The notes under the pieces: generated by a model | What the model saw: the letters and a program-made list of their open reading frames with translations, nothing else | Database searches by the model: none | Told to the model about the DNA's origin: nothing | Translations under genes and position numbers: made by a program | DNA from: Massariosphaeria phaeospora | Lineage: Eukaryota; Ascomycota; Dothideomycetes; Pleosporales | Assembly (NCBI GenBank): GCA_011032825.1 | Contig: JAADJZ010000001.1 | Location: forward strand, 992,001 to 1,056,000 | Reading direction: 5' to 3' | Length of the DNA stretch: 64,000 nt | In this document: piece after piece, positions 22,030 to 34,796 of the stretch | Layout of the letters: each line of letters opens with the position of its first letter | Position numbering within the stretch: the stretch's first letter is position 1

Positions 22030-24133
22030 TGTGTCTCCGTAGCTGCGTCTCGTTGGGAGTGTAGTAGTTGTGGTAGCTCCGTTGGGTTCGGTTGTTCAGT
22101 TGTTCGGTTTATAAATGGTTGGGTCGTTGGAGGTCGAGCGGGGGTGATATCGAGCTTTACACGGCGCCGAAGTGGTAAGAGCGGCAAGCGTAGTCGGCGA
22201 GGGTGTGTAGGGAAAGGAAAGAGGGTCGCGTTTGCTCAGCGATGCCAGGCTGCACTTGGCGTGGGTGAGGTAGTGGGGCGACTTCGCTCAAAAAGTAAGG
22301 CACGCAAAGGCGGGGCAGCTGTGGCGTTGTGGCGTTGTGGCGCATGAGTTTTTCGTCATTGTTCTGCGTTTGCGTTCAATTGCAGAATCAAGGCAGATAT
22401 CCAGGATGAAGCGTAATATGAAATGGCTCACCGAAGATGTGGTATATTGCACTCGCAGACTAACGTCCTTGCACTTGAATTTATCCGTAGTACTCTATAA
22501 ACCTAGGACAGGACGTAAGATGATAACATTGAGATTCGCACTTCCCAAGTTCCTACTATTCGTACATACGTCGGTCGCAAATCGAACCGCGCGTGAATTG
22601 AATTCCGCCGTGCCGTAGCAAAAAGCGCATACTGAAAAGAACCGAGCCATGCTGTACACAAACCGGGGGCCAAAGCCGCCCTTCGAACAACCGTCCCATC
22701 CCAAAACTCAGCCGTCCCAAAACTGATGCCGAAATAGTATATCACAGAGAAGCGAAGAAGAAGTAGACCAGGCCCGAAGGAATGCCATTCAAAAAGCCGG
22801 CCACACAAGGCGAAACCCGTCCCTTGTGTCCAGCAAAAGCCAAACCATCTAGCCTGACAATATAGAAAGCCGGGTATATGGTGTATCGAACTTGCAAATT
22901 TGCAGCCAACAGGAAGCCCAATGAAGAAAGAATCACATAGGGAATAGAAGCCCCGATCAAAAGTCGTGTGATGGTGGTAAAACAATGCCAAGAAAAATGG
23001 GTCGATAATCCAGATCTGGTCGCGAAAGGAAGAGCGGATGCGTGAATATGATATGCCAGATATCATCGGCTAGAAGCTTCGAGCTCGGTCGTAGAATGTT
23101 CGCAAAATATGCAAAGCAGGCGCAATCTAGAGATAGGGGTGTTATATCGGTAGATGAAAAGCTGCATTCCGACACTGCAGAGGTTCAGAATGTAGAATGC
23201 CAGCGTTCAAGGAATAGAGGCAAAACCAAGAGTGCAATTGAGCAAGTTGACACATGCTAGACGTGAATCGGCCGGGTACCCGTATGCGAGGCCAGCCACA
23301 CCTTAGGCGATAGTGGTACATAAAAAAAATGCACCGAATTGCTACCGTGCGGCGTTATGTTTTATGTATGAGCTAGGTTGTTGATTGATGAGACCAAATT
23401 CCGGGTCGAATGCGCCTCAGTAAAACTTCGCGTTCGCGAATGCATTAGCCGGTCCGCAAGGCTGGTGTTTGTAGTCGCGTTTCATATCCAGAATGTCCCT
23501 ATTGAAACGTGCTTTGCCGTTGAGCGGTGCACCGTGGGTGTGTTGCATGTAGTATGAGAGAACAATCCGGGGAAGCGAAGACGACGAGGTACTTGATAGT
23601 TCCGTTCAGACTTGAATGGTGATGAACGATGTGACGATACTGTGATACTCCTGGTGTGTTTGAGGCACATGGAATATAGAAAGGGCCAAGATGAAAAATA
23701 AATCATCCGGTATGACTTGTGCAGATGGAACGAGCGCAGCGATGACAGCCGCACCGGAAATTCAGGCGAGGTGGTTTTTTCCTTAGCAGCACATGCAAGG
23801 TTTGCAAACGACATTGCAAACTAATCTTACAAGATTGGAGTTCCTTCCGGCGGGGTTGCTGGGCCGTGCGGGATTCGTGAGGTACTCGATCATGTACTTT
23901 GGTGGTGCGTGGAGCTCATTTCGCTTGTTATGCCTGCAAGCAACTGCAATTGTGTGCCACCTAATCCGTGTATGGCGCGGTCTCAAGATAACGGTGAACA
24001 TGCCGTTCCCGCATTCGCATGCGGTACCAGACTTTTGAGATTGCTGTCGAAGTTTAATTGAGAGAAGGTCGCGCGAGATCCGTGGAGTGTACTAGTCTAG
24101 ATGCGGGTTTGATGCTGAAACCGGTTCCCAAAC
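22030..24133. other. intergenic region, no gene seen
   Basis: This 2.1-kb stretch lies between the RUB1 start and the 3' end of the glutamine-rich gene. Short open frames on both strands have no conserved look. It is less GC-rich than its neighbours and may include a long 3' UTR of the glutamine-rich gene. Confidence 0.45.
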
Positions 24134-25726
24134 CTACTGCCCGCCGACTTCCCTTTTGGGTGATGTGGGTACTGACCCCCGGTCGTTGCTGCCGAACTGA
24201 TGATGCGATCCAGATTGTCGTGTTTCAGTATCAATTGACATGGGAGTTCCCGCACGCGCTTGCTGCCCGTTACCGCGCCCGTCATTTCGTTGTGTCGGGT
24301 TCGCATATGCTTGGTCTTGTTGTTGTTGCTGATGTTGTTGGGCGTCCGGTGGGCGCCGCGGCTGTGAAAAGCGGTGCTCGGCTGGGTCCGTTGGGTAGGT
24401 GCCTCCCATCTCCGTGTGCGCATAGCTAGAAACTGTGCCCCTTCGGCTTACAGATGCTTCTGCTCCTCGTGAAGAAGCATCAGAACGGGCTCTGGCGTGC
24501 CCTCGTCGGGCTGGTGTTGATGCCGTTGACGTCGATACATACGAGAATGAGGGCGAGGTGTATGACTGAGGTGCCGACGTAGGGGGCGGTGGAGCCTGGT
24601 GGCCGCCTTGGGCCTTTCGCTTCTTGGGGGAGCTGGTGTACTCTAGGTCAGACGCTTGAGACGCCGCGCGAGGACGGGGCGGGAACGAAGGTGAGGCCTT
24701 GTATTTACCTGACGGTGTTGCTGGCGGGTTCCCACTGCCACCTTTGTCCTGTTGTGAATTTGGAGGGACCCAGTGATGAAAGTATATCGAAGGTGAGGAT
24801 TGCTCCTGCTGTACGGACTGAGATTGATGGAGCTGCTGTATGCTAGATGGGGCCACAGGGGGCTGCTGAATATGCATTTCATTCGTGGTCAGCCTAGGAA
24901 GCGGCGATTGAGGGGGAGCGCGGGGCGCTGACGTGGGAGCACCAACATGGCCTGTTTGTGCAGCTCTTGCTCTTGGGGACACATTCCCGCTAGTATAGGG
25001 AGTAGAAGCGAAAGCTGCATGCTGAGATTGTGACGGCAATGGTTGTCCTGGTAGCACTGATGTCGGAGGAAGTACAGATTGAGGCGTCTGTGGTTGTCCG
25101 TAGGCTCCAGGAGGTGGCTGGCCGATCATTCTTGTCTCTCTCCTAAGCTCTGGGGACTGGCCAGACGGTGCCTGTTGCTGCTGTTGCTGATGTGAATTCT
25201 GGAGCTGAGCGGAGTACTGCTGGATCCAATCTGCGCTCATGCTCGCGAGGTTTCCGCCACCGATTCCTGCGAAGATCATCGGGACGAGGTGTGGTGGCAC
25301 ACCGCCTTGCATCGACTCCCTGAGCATTGCCTGTTCAATTTTCCGCTGTTCAAGCCGTAAACTCTCCTGTCTCGTCCTCTCCTCCTCTTGCTTCCTCCTG
25401 TCCTCTTCAGCCTTAGCTAACAGCCAATTTTTCATGCCCTCGTCAGCACCTTGCCATTGCGATGGTGGCGGGGGAAGCGCTCCCGTTTGCTGTGGTATTG
25501 GAGGAGGTCCCCGCCCCGGATCTGGTAGAGTCATTGCCGAGGGCGGCGGGAGACCTCGGTGAGGCGTGCCCATGGTGGAAGGGGCACTGGCCGGCAGTGA
25601 GGGCAGAGGCCCGCGGTTGAGCTTGGGTGAATATCGAGCGGCCTTGGACAAAGAGAAGGTTGGAGAGTAGTCATAGGTCCTGAACTCGAACTCGGACTTG
25701 GGCGGCTTAGACAGAGTGAGCAACAT
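24134..25726 (-). CDS. glutamine/proline-rich protein with a conserved helical core, unrecognised
   Basis: One open frame of 530 aa starts MLLTLSKPPKSEFEFRTYDYS. Residues about 98-140 form a strongly charged helix or coiled coil (KNWLLAKAEEDRRKQEEERT), followed by GGVPPHLVPMIFAGIGGG, the only block that looks conserved and structured. The rest is low complexity: proline runs near 60-90, glutamine tracts near 180 and 480, and Ser/Pro/Thr elsewhere. A basic SPKKRKAQ near the middle may be a nuclear signal. I recognise no named domain. The make-up (poly-Q, short helix, NLS) suits a fungal transcription or chromatin cofactor, but that is inference. A 5' exon further upstream cannot be excluded, as 4.8 kb of gene-free DNA precedes it. 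Confidence 0.75.
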   Translation of the reverse strand: MLLTLSKPPKSEFEFRTYDYSPTFSLSKAARYSPKLNRGPLPSLPASAPSTMGTPHRGLPPPSAMTLPDPGRGPPPIPQQTGALPPPPSQWQGADEGMKNWLLAKAEEDRRKQEEERTRQESLRLEQRKIEQAMLRESMQGGVPPHLVPMIFAGIGGGNLASMSADWIQQYSAQLQNSHQQQQQQAPSGQSPELRRETRMIGQPPPGAYGQPQTPQSVLPPTSVLPGQPLPSQSQHAAFASTPYTSGNVSPRARAAQTGHVGAPTSAPRAPPQSPLPRLTTNEMHIQQPPVAPSSIQQLHQSQSVQQEQSSPSIYFHHWVPPNSQQDKGGSGNPPATPSGKYKASPSFPPRPRAASQASDLEYTSSPKKRKAQGGHQAPPPPTSAPQSYTSPSFSYVSTSTASTPARRGHARARSDASSRGAEASVSRRGTVSSYAHTEMGGTYPTDPAEHRFSQPRRPPDAQQHQQQQQDQAYANPTQRNDGRGNGQQARAGTPMSIDTETRQSGSHHQFGSNDRGSVPTSPKREVGGQ

Positions 25727-28700
25727 AGAGGCTGGTGGAGGGAGAGCACGAGGCGACGTGGGACGAAGTTGGCATTACAATGACTGGCGAAGAGGGCTCA
25801 AATGGGATTCTAGAAAGAGATGGGCCAGCATACCTACTTATTCAGTGTGACGCCTTCCCGGCAGCAACGTTCACCTATGGCCCAGAGCACAGCGGCCGTT
25901 GCCTTCAGGGCTAGGCTGAATCAGTCCCAGGTTGTGATTTGTGGGCATGCAAAGTCTAGGGAAAGCAAAGGAAAAGCTAGGCAGAGCTCCCTGCACTGAA
26001 GATCTCGGCCAGCAAGGGCTCGCGTGGCCCGGTTTGGGCGATGGAGCCGGGATGCAAGCCGGGCAGGAGTAAGAGAGGAAGAGGGCAAGGTGGAGAAGGT
26101 GGTAACGATTGTACAAGAATGGAAGACGGCCGGCTCCAGTTGGACCAACCGGCGAGGATGACTACGGCTGCTAAGTACTTGACAGCACGAAGGAGCGGCA
26201 GGCCGCACTACCAGGGAAGCCGGTGTGGCGTTGAGCGGGCGGTAGTGGGAGAGGATAGCAAGGATGTGCATGAGCACTGAGCAGCGCGACGGTGCCGTCA
26301 GCGTGAGAGGGTAACGGCCTGGAGGTCCGCCGAGAGCGGCGTGGGAGAAGTAGGTAGTCTAGTCTCTGTCTGGCCCTGGAGAATGGCTCCGCCGCTGGTC
26401 CTTGAAGCCGCAGAGCAGGCTCTGGGTACGATTCCCAGTCCGGGCGGCGTGGCGCTGCTGCTGCTGGCCGCAAGCCCAAGCCTTACGCTGCCATGCCTCT
26501 GGCCCAGTTGATGGAGCGCCTCATGAGGGAGCTAATTTGGGCGTGGTGGTGGCCGGAGCCGGCGACGGGCCTCTCACCGTGACGGTGGCCGTGGCCGTGG
26601 CCGCGTCCTGCTGCACAGCGCGAGGCCGTGTTGCGCGATGACGGGGGCAGGTGTACCGTGTGTGTGCGGTGGAGACGCTGTCGAGGGCCGAGGTCAGGGT
26701 GATGCGCTGATGCGCTGATGCGTTGATGCTGCCCGCCGTTACCCAATGTGCCGTCGCCTGTCCTATCGATAACCGCGAGCACCACCACAACATCAACATG
26801 CGCTGGCTCACATGCTCACCAGCTGGTCCGCGCCGGGGCACGCACTCGCACCGCCGTCACAACACGTCTCGTCGCGGCCAGGACTGCCATGTGCCGCCAT
26901 GGACTGCTGCTGCTTTGGGACGCGGCGTGGCTGGTGCTCGGTCTTGCGCCCACTGTAGGTGTCTACCTCTACCCACGGCGGCGAGGCTTGTGCCACGGTG
27001 GACGTGGAATTGCAGGCCCAGCGGCTGGACATGGGCTGGAAACCTGAACCGCCGCCCGGGACCAGCAGCCTGCCCGGGTCATCAAACGCTCGGGAGGAAG
27101 CGAGCGCAATCTGGTGGGAGATGAACGCCCTACCGCACCGACGCCCGGCCCTCTGCTTCGAGCTGGTCACGTTGCTCGAGGCTGCCCGCAGCCCTGAAGG
27201 GAAATGAAGGGTCGTGGCCACCGTCAGACGGCGGGCCTGCAACGCCCCGAACAAGACGGCCGAAATGAAGTCTGCGTTGTTGGTGGAGCCCTGCCCTCAA
27301 CTCGAAACTGGCCGCTGCTCGACTCGCAGCTCGCGTCCCAGCACCATCCATGGACGGCCAAACCCACAACCTCCAGGCTGCGAAAGGCGTGCCCGAACAG
27401 GCAATACGGCAACTCCCCACAGCAGAAGCGTCGCTGGCCCCGCCGCCGCTGGCCAACGGCGCGCGTCTCTGCTTCACATCAGGAAGCACGCCCGTGACAC
27501 AGCACCGTGTCAACCTGTCAGCCTCGAGCACACCTCCTGTGCAGCATCGCAGCGCGGCGGCCGGCATGGCGAATCGATAAGAGCAACCGCCCTCATACTG
27601 ACACCCGGAGCCCACAGCCGAGCGTTACCCACAAACATACAAGCAGGCCCGGCCCTGGACGTGGGTGGCGGGGCAAGCTGGCGGTGACGCCGATCACTGC
27701 ATCTCACTGCATCTCGCGCTCCGCTCCTTGTGCCCGGCCTGGTGAGTGCACGCCCAAAGGACCAGTGCGCACAACGTTTGTGGTTGTTACTTGTGATGAC
27801 GGAGACGTAGGCGGCGTGCCGACTGCAGAGGAACGTGAAGGTGAATGGGATAGGGGCCGTGCCCACTACGTACAGTATCCCGCCCAAGTGAGGGGCCGTT
27901 CGTAGGTTCCTAGTCGGGTTGCGCAATCCCCGGGCGCCTGGCTCCGCTGTGAACGATCGACTGAGCAGTTAAAATTTCCGTCGCCGCGCCCGAGCCTTGC
28001 CTGTTCTGCGTCGTCGATCTACCTGAAACGTGTGGCGGCCCAGATCCAGCCAGTCCATCTCTTGAACGACATCTGCCGTCGTGTGCCTAACCGCCGTCCA
28101 ATCAGCAGCGAGACGACTAGGGTGCCTGCAGTCATGAGTAACCGCAGTGGAAGCTATATAGGGATGCGGTAGAGCTGCCTCCGCTGCTGTTGGTTCGCTC
28201 TCTGCCAGGACTCAGGAGGAGAAAGAAGATAAACACTGGTGTTAAGACAGCCCTTCCCGGCGAGCCACCAAAACCTGCTTCCGCGACGGCACGTCAAATC
28301 ACTCGCTTGTGATGCAGGTGGCGTAAGCTCTCTCTGGGACGCCCGAGTCTTAACGGGGACTCGATTTGTGTGACTGGTGAACGTGGTCCAGGCCGAGGGA
28401 AATTAGACCTGCAGACGGACTTCGTCGCTTGCTCAGATTGCGTTCCTCATCCCCGATTGCATGCGGCGTGATGGGTTGGAGAACGCCCACGGTGGTCTGC
28501 TGCTTTTTCCCACCAACGGCATGCCGTTGAGGTACTGCTCAGAGACGAGGCTAGGGCGATTGTGGTTCTCCTCGAGAAGCCTTGTTCGCGGCGGGGCTAG
28601 ACCTTATTTCCTGGACCGATATCCAGCCAGGCATCATACAAACTGGAATTGCGAGGCTTGCAGGAGATATCTGATATGGTCCATGTGGAAATGATGAACT

Positions 28701-30540
28701 CGGGGGTGATTCGTGTCGAGCATTATCCCTCGCATAAGAAGCCAGTATTATGCTCTTGCAGTCAGATCTTTTCCCATCCCAGAACACCGTTCATCGCTCG
28801 CGTGCACCGGTATGTAACCGCTTGGACACGTGCAGTAGAGTTGTCGATCGCGTTCCCCTCGATATGTAACCTGTAGCTAGACGAGCGCAAGCTAGAGTCC
28901 CGTAGTCAAAGTCAGCAAGCTCCGTTGAGAGTAGCAGATCGATCGGCCCAGCCTCTTCATCCAAGTTCCAGTTCAGTTCAGTTCAGTTCCGCCACATCTC
29001 TCGGCTGCACCTCCCCTCGCAATCGCAACTCTCCACCATTAAGCAACCGCCTCGCCGATCGCTCGCCTCTCCCTGACCAAAAGCACGCCCACCGATCAGC
29101 GGCGCTGGAGTGTCGGCTGCGCAACCCGCTTCTAAATATGGATAGCAGTAGCCAGAGGTTCGAGAAGACAGGGCGTTACGGAGGGGGTCAAGATCTGCGC
29201 AGTAGTCTATCCGGCGTAGGCTGAGCTGAGCTGAGCTGACCTGTAGGTACATACATACATATGTAGGAGCACCAGAGCAAAAACGCTTGACGGGCTAATC
29301 GGCCACAGCGAGAGAGCGGACGCTGGATTTAGGTGTTTCTTGAGTAGTGAGGTGGGTGATGTTGGAATAATTGGCGAGAGGATTTGGTACCGCGGATGGG
29401 TAAGGCAGGAAGGAACTACCGACCTCTTCGCCACCACATCTTTCCAGCTATTTCCGCTTTAGGAAACCACCCGCCCACCATCCAGAATCCAGAACACTTT
29501 TGCCGCCGCCAAAACCGCGCCTGTCCGCCTTGCACCGGCGTCACACTGCTCGCTCGCTCCCGTCTCTCACGATTGATGCGCGATCCTGCTAGCTGTATGT
29601 GGACTGCGCTGCGTTCCAAGGCATGCCGATCCGATCGCGTAAGAAGGGTGAAGTCGGGAAGGTTTTGTGGAGTCGAGTCGAGTCGCTACTATAGGTAGGT
29701 ACAACGAACTGGAACTGCGTAGACTAGATAGGCACAACCGAAACCGAAATGATACGCCTGAATTCACCGATTTGACATCTCCGTCAAGTACTATGCATTA
29801 TTTCCTCTACTCTACTCCACATACTACTATTACAGATTACAACTACTGACTAACTAACTAACTATCTGTGAATATGATAAGAGGTATAATAAGTAAAACC
29901 CAAAGCCCCATCAACCATGATCGCATAAAGCCCAACCAACTTTCTGGACAGGAGGTACGTACATACATGTTAAGGAAAAAGGTATCTTGTAGCAAGCTGT
30001 CGTCGGTCGTCGGAGACCCACCCAACCAATCAATCATACACACACACACACCCAATGCGCCGCGCCGCCCCAAGGAAAAGCGTGCCTGCGTCGCGAACAC
30101 GAGACGCAAAACCACCAAGACACCCCACGGCGCACCCGAAGTAGAAAACAAAAGAGACCCAGTTCAGGTCAGGTCAGTAGCTGGGCCGGGATATGCCGGT
30201 GAATAGACGCAAGCGAGCCGCGCTGGTGCTGAGCGGGAAAAGTAAGCAAGCAGGAGAACAATAATGTGTCCGTAAGACCTGCCCATCCCAAAGAGTAAAC
30301 AACTGATAACGTCGAGGGGGAAAACGTGAGCGCCACGTTAACCGCACGCGCCCCCCCCATCAAGCCACTGATCTCGCGAGATCGGGCCCAGGACCCGTAT
30401 CCCGACTTGACCAGCAAGCGCAGCCGAAGCCGCCATAACAAACAGCCCGCACATGTGGCTGGTCGATATGATAGCGAACTCCGAACTCGCGCCCTGATTC
30501 TGCCTTGGTGCAAAAGCAGGGAAGCGCGCACCCCGTGCCT
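25727..30540. other. long gene-free region, GC-rich then microsatellite-rich
   Basis: I find no supportable gene in 4.8 kb. About 26.0-28.0 kb is GC-rich and full of overlapping chance frames on both strands. Near 26.70 kb GATGCGCT-type units repeat three times, and near 27.70 kb CACTGCATCT repeats twice. About 28.9-30.2 kb has (AGTTC)n at 28964-28990, (GAGCT)n at 29221-29240, TACA/CATA repeats near 29246-29263, (CA)n near 30039-30052 and CAGGT repeats near 30163-30176. It may act as a long promoter and leader for the glutamine-rich gene. Confidence 0.5.
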
Positions 30541-33111
30541 TCATCCCGCGTGGGCTCGTTTTTTGCGCATCTTGTATTCGGTCCGTGCTACTTTCATCAG
30601 GAGGTCCTCGTCCTTGATCGGAATCCAGGATGTCAGCACTTTCATCGCGTTCTCGAAGTCCGAATCTAGCAGGATCTCCCTCGTTGCATCGATCAGCGCG
30701 GCGGACGTCGCGTGGAGCACATCCAGGTCTCCGACAAACTTGGAATTGGGCGAGTTCGAGTACGAAGCGTCTCCTAACAGCATGAACACGTCCCATACGC
30801 GAAGTTGAGCCGCGAATGGGAGCGAATAGTTGAATAGCGTCAGGTACCATCGAGTGCCATAGGCTGTCGATGTGATATTTAACTCTTCCTGGAAGGGTCG
30901 GTTAGTGTTACGGCTCTCCAACTTGCAGCTTCAATTGGCCGGAGGTGCTGAATCACCAGCCACAACATCATAGAGGCGGGATGGAGATGACTCTTGATGC
31001 AGGGTCCGCTAGACTAGGGAAAATGTTTCTTACCAACTGTCTCGCAATATCCCCTCCCTGAAGCCAATTCTTCTCGAAGTCTTCCAGGGCGTCCATCAGA
31101 CCGGCAAAGCCGGACTCGTAAAGTCTTTCGAGGCCACGCAGCATCCACAACCTGACAAGCATAACGAAAGCTCTATCTTCCTCATAGTAGCAAAGCAGCG
31201 TTGCAGCCAGAGCCGCCATGCCTTGCACATAGCCTGTGTCAGGTAGGTACAAGGACATGGCGTGTAGCACCCGAAATAGAAGTCGCTGGCTGCACTCATG
31301 TTAGCAATAGATACGACGAACGTGAAAGCCAAAACTTACCCTCCGCGATATCTTCTCCTGAACATTATGTGTCGGCTGATTGTCCTGGGCACGTCGACAT
31401 CGATCTGTAGGTCGTCTGCAGAACTCTCCTCTTGCAGTTCATAAAAACTCTCAATGAGCTCCTCATCAGTAGGACTATCCTTGGTCGCCTTTGCACTCGC
31501 CGCAAGAAAAGCGTGCCAAGCAGTTGCCCGCCATCGATCAGGAATGCCTTTCCATGTGCGTGAAATGACTTTCGGGTCCTTTGTGTCGAATTCAAATATC
31601 ATTCCCCCACTCTGCGCTCCTGACTGCACCACCTTGGCCATCTTCCGCCACTTCTCTTCTCGCTCCATCTCCTTCGCCTTCATCGCCTGCGCGGCTTTGC
31701 CACCCTCTTTCTTCTCTGCAATTTCCGCAAGGCCTGGAGGGAGCTTCAGCATATCACTAGCCTCATCTACAAGGCGGCGGTCCCTGTTTTGCGGGAGCCG
31801 ATTTGCTGCCTGTCGAAACGATTTCTGGGGAGTGCTGCGAGCGGTTTGACTAGTCAAAACTGATCCTGTTGCTCTCAATGACTTTTGCGACCGGCGTCTC
31901 TTAGGCGATCCGGTCTTAGATCGTGGGGTTCGCGCTTTGGATGCGCTGCGTCCCATCCCTCGTTTCCTTGGTTCCTCCGATGCCAATAGTAGCGCCGTGG
32001 ACACACGATGGATCCTTGGGTTTTCGGGAGCGTCGAGATTGCCATTTGAGGAGCCTCGCGACACTGTCTTTTTCGGGACAATGAAGCCATAGCGATCAAC
32101 TTCCCCATCCTCCATGTCCGCCCAGTCTTCTAACCCCCCAGCGGTCTCGGTAGGTTCCTTTGCGATTGTACTCGCTCGTCTTGAGCTCACGATGGAGCTC
32201 GAGTCCTCCAGGTGGCGGTCCACTGTTAACGAGGAACTATTGACAGGCGTACCCGCCACGCTGCTGTTTTCTGCAAAGCCGTTCGGCACGCTACCCGACT
32301 CTTCTTCTATGCCATCCCAGTCGACGGCGCTCTCGTTTCCGTGCCTGTACATGGCGCGCACTCTCCGTGACAGCATCATCTCATCCGCGGACAAAACTCG
32401 ATTGCTCGCGGACCGTGCTCGACCGGAGTAGCGCGACGGCGACCGCGCCGATGGGTGCGGACTGGCGGACGCAGACAGCTCGTTCTGTGCGTCTTTGGGC
32501 TGGGTGCTCTGTTCGGGGTGTTCGTGCTGCCCCTTCTCCTTCCGGCACACCGGCGTCCGCGGTGACGCAGAGACGCCATCCCAAACGAGCCCCAACTGTT
32601 TGTTCATCCTATTCACCCGCTTGCCGCCAAGCAGCATGCTACCCCGCTTCGAAAACGAGACTTGGTTGGGCGAGGTGAGGTCGTCGAAGTCGCCCGTGGG
32701 GATAATCGTGTCGAGGCCTTGAAACGCGTCGCCGTGCTCGTCTCCCCAATGCTGGGACAGGTGATCCGCCGACGAACAGAGCGGTGCATCCTGGACGACG
32801 ATGGCAGGAAGACTCGGCGTCTTGTGCACGCTGTTGGGCGTCGACGGTGCATGGTTCGGACCGGTGCTCGACGTGGATGTCGAGTTCGAGGGCGCCAAGG
32901 CGGAGTCTCTGCGGGCATCATCTTCGGCCAACAACGTTCTCTTCACCGCGGACCCGGAGGCTTTGGGCGCTGGCGAAGTCCTGGGTCGCCGCACGCTGCT
33001 GAGCCAGCCACGGGATGCAGGTGTCGCCGGTGAGCTGCTCGACGCACTGGGGGTATCGTGGTCGGCGGGCGCCGTCACCCCCGCGCCCTGATGAGTAGCC
33101 TCGTCTCTCAT
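30541..33111 (-). CDS. TBC-domain Rab GTPase-activating protein, three exons
   Basis: TBC proteins switch off Rab GTPases in vesicle traffic. Exons 33111-31340, 31289-31034 and 30888-30541 join in frame to 791 aa. ATG 33111 (MRDEATHQGAG) is the first in-frame ATG. Residues 1 to about 500 are disordered, Ser/Pro/Arg-rich, with basic clusters (SPKRRRSQKS). The TBC domain follows: TWKGIPDRWRATAWHAFL, the arginine-finger box IDVDVPRT, then GYVQGMAALAATLLCYYE with the glutamine finger, and TAYGTRWYLTLFNYSLPF to LRVWDVFMLLGD. Both catalytic fingers are present, so it should be active. Introns are 50 and 145 nt; the first joins RRRYRGG to QRLLFRVLHA. The long N-terminus suggests a fungal-specific regulatory region. 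The Rab target cannot be told. Confidence 0.9.
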
Positions 33112-34529
33112 GGCGATGCGCACCTAGCTGTCATGAAAGCCTGCTCGGAAATGACCGCGGGCTCGGCTTGCGAGGGAAATGAGGGTCGCCACAACGTGCG
33201 AGTCGGCGGCGGGCAGCAGGTACTGTGTAATCTGGCGGACGGGGTATATGAGGCGCAGCGCAGCACTCTTCAACTGACGAGGACGACCAGCAGGTGCAAT
33301 TAAGGAGCAGAAGCACGGCGCAACAACAGCGGGCACAGAGAGAGGCAGATAAGATAGCTCCCACGCTCCCTGGACCCGAAAGGGGCGGGCTCGTTGGGCC
33401 CGTTGCGCTCTCCCCAGCTGCTGCTGCAAGGCTCGGAGATTGACCTCACCTTACCCGGTGTGATTGGCTCCTGCCGACTCACCACAACGCCTGCTCACGG
33501 GACCACACTGCGACTCCTCATCTAACTCTGCTTCACGTCACTTTTGCCTTTTTGCGCCGTCGCACCTCGTCGCGCCGTCCCCGCTAGACTCGACACTTCC
33601 GATGAAGTCGCCCCTAGCCCATTCAGCGACGAGTCGTCCGGTAACGACGGCGGTTCCACGCGCATCAATAGAGTTCGCCAGGAAGTCGTTTCCTAAAGGG
33701 CCCCCGAGTCCGAGACATGAACACTGCAGCCGGCCGTCCGCCGCTACTACTGTCAAAGAGCTAGTTGTGGCTTCCTGATTCTGGCCATGTCGTTGTCGCT
33801 TCCGCTCGCATCGCGACACCTACGCCGCCCCCTTGCGCAAGCCGTCTGTATGAGGATCGACGAAACCGTCGTGGTCAGGTGTTCGCACTTAGCAGAGCGC
33901 AGTTATTCCCGCTGAGATCCAATGGCTTGTGGATGTATTCCCGTTAGCCAAAGACACGGACAGTCCCCAACCACGGCCATGCTCTCCCGCTAGTCACTGT
34001 TCAGCCACGAGCTTTGACACATGTCAATTGAACGCCTCTCCTCTTGCAGTCACCATTTCGCCGCTGTACGCAACTCTTTCGCACAGAATCAGATTTGAGC
34101 ATCACAGCGTTGACAGTCCCAACGGGCTAAACAGCAGAAACGAGTGCGCACGTAGATTGGCCCCTAGTCATAACAGACCAACAGTACAAGTAGACCCACC
34201 AGCCAACACACGAGCCTGTTAACCGTCCACAGTGTTATCGGCGGTATTTGACATGATCGTTGCGAGGACACCTTGCATCCTCCTGCGGTGCGGGTTGGGT
34301 ACGGTTACAAACAAGCCCGTGCTACAACAACGAAGGCGAATCACGCGCGAGCATGCAGCATATGCGTGGGAGTCCTACGCCCTAGTAGAGCGTTATAGTT
34401 AGAATGCGGTTACGTTACGCTTGTGTCTATCCGAACAGGTCCAGCTTCGGGAAACTAATAGGGCGGTGATAGATTAGGCCTGGGAGGTATTGTTATACTA
34501 TCCTCTACGGGTTCTATGGCCCTATTTTT

Positions 34530-34760
34530 ACTTCTCCACTTTTTGATTTTACTGCGTGCTTTCATTGTTTACTTTTACAGTGTCACTTTCACTTGTTTAC
34601 TTTTCTAGTTCCACTTCTACTTATTTATATTTACTTAGTTACGTTCACTTGTTTACATTACTTAGTTACTTACTTTTATTTATTTACTTTTACTCTTTCA
34701 CTGTTACTCTTTTACGTTTACTCTTCTACATTTACTATTTCACGTCTACTCTGTTTTCCG
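34530..34760 (+). repeat. degenerate TTTAC-type pyrimidine-rich tandem repeat
   Basis: Units of 5-6 nt (TTTAC, TTTTAC, TTCAC, CTTAC) are repeated imperfectly with strong strand asymmetry and almost no G on the plus strand. It is low complexity and probably non-coding. Confidence 0.75.
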
Positions 34761-34775
34761 CCAACTACCTCTAAG

Positions 34776-34796
34776 TATAAGACGAAAAGTCTTATA
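34776..34796. repeat. inverted repeat, 8-bp stem and 5-nt loop
   Basis: TATAAGAC and GTCTTATA flank GAAAA. Pairing could extend outwards with one bulge (AAG and AACTT). It sits at the end of the pyrimidine tract. Confidence 0.6.

Noticed and set aside
26375..26452. tRNA-like T-arm (CTGGG-TACGATT-CCCAG followed by TCCGGGC)
   Set aside because: The 5' acceptor partner would need an extra base (GCCCTGGA), the T-loop lacks the standard TTC, and no good anticodon stem or D-arm can be drawn.
25921..28000. Overlapping frames in the GC-rich block
   Set aside because: Similar-length frames occur on both strands and in several phases at once, as expected of GC-rich non-coding DNA; no conserved protein text.
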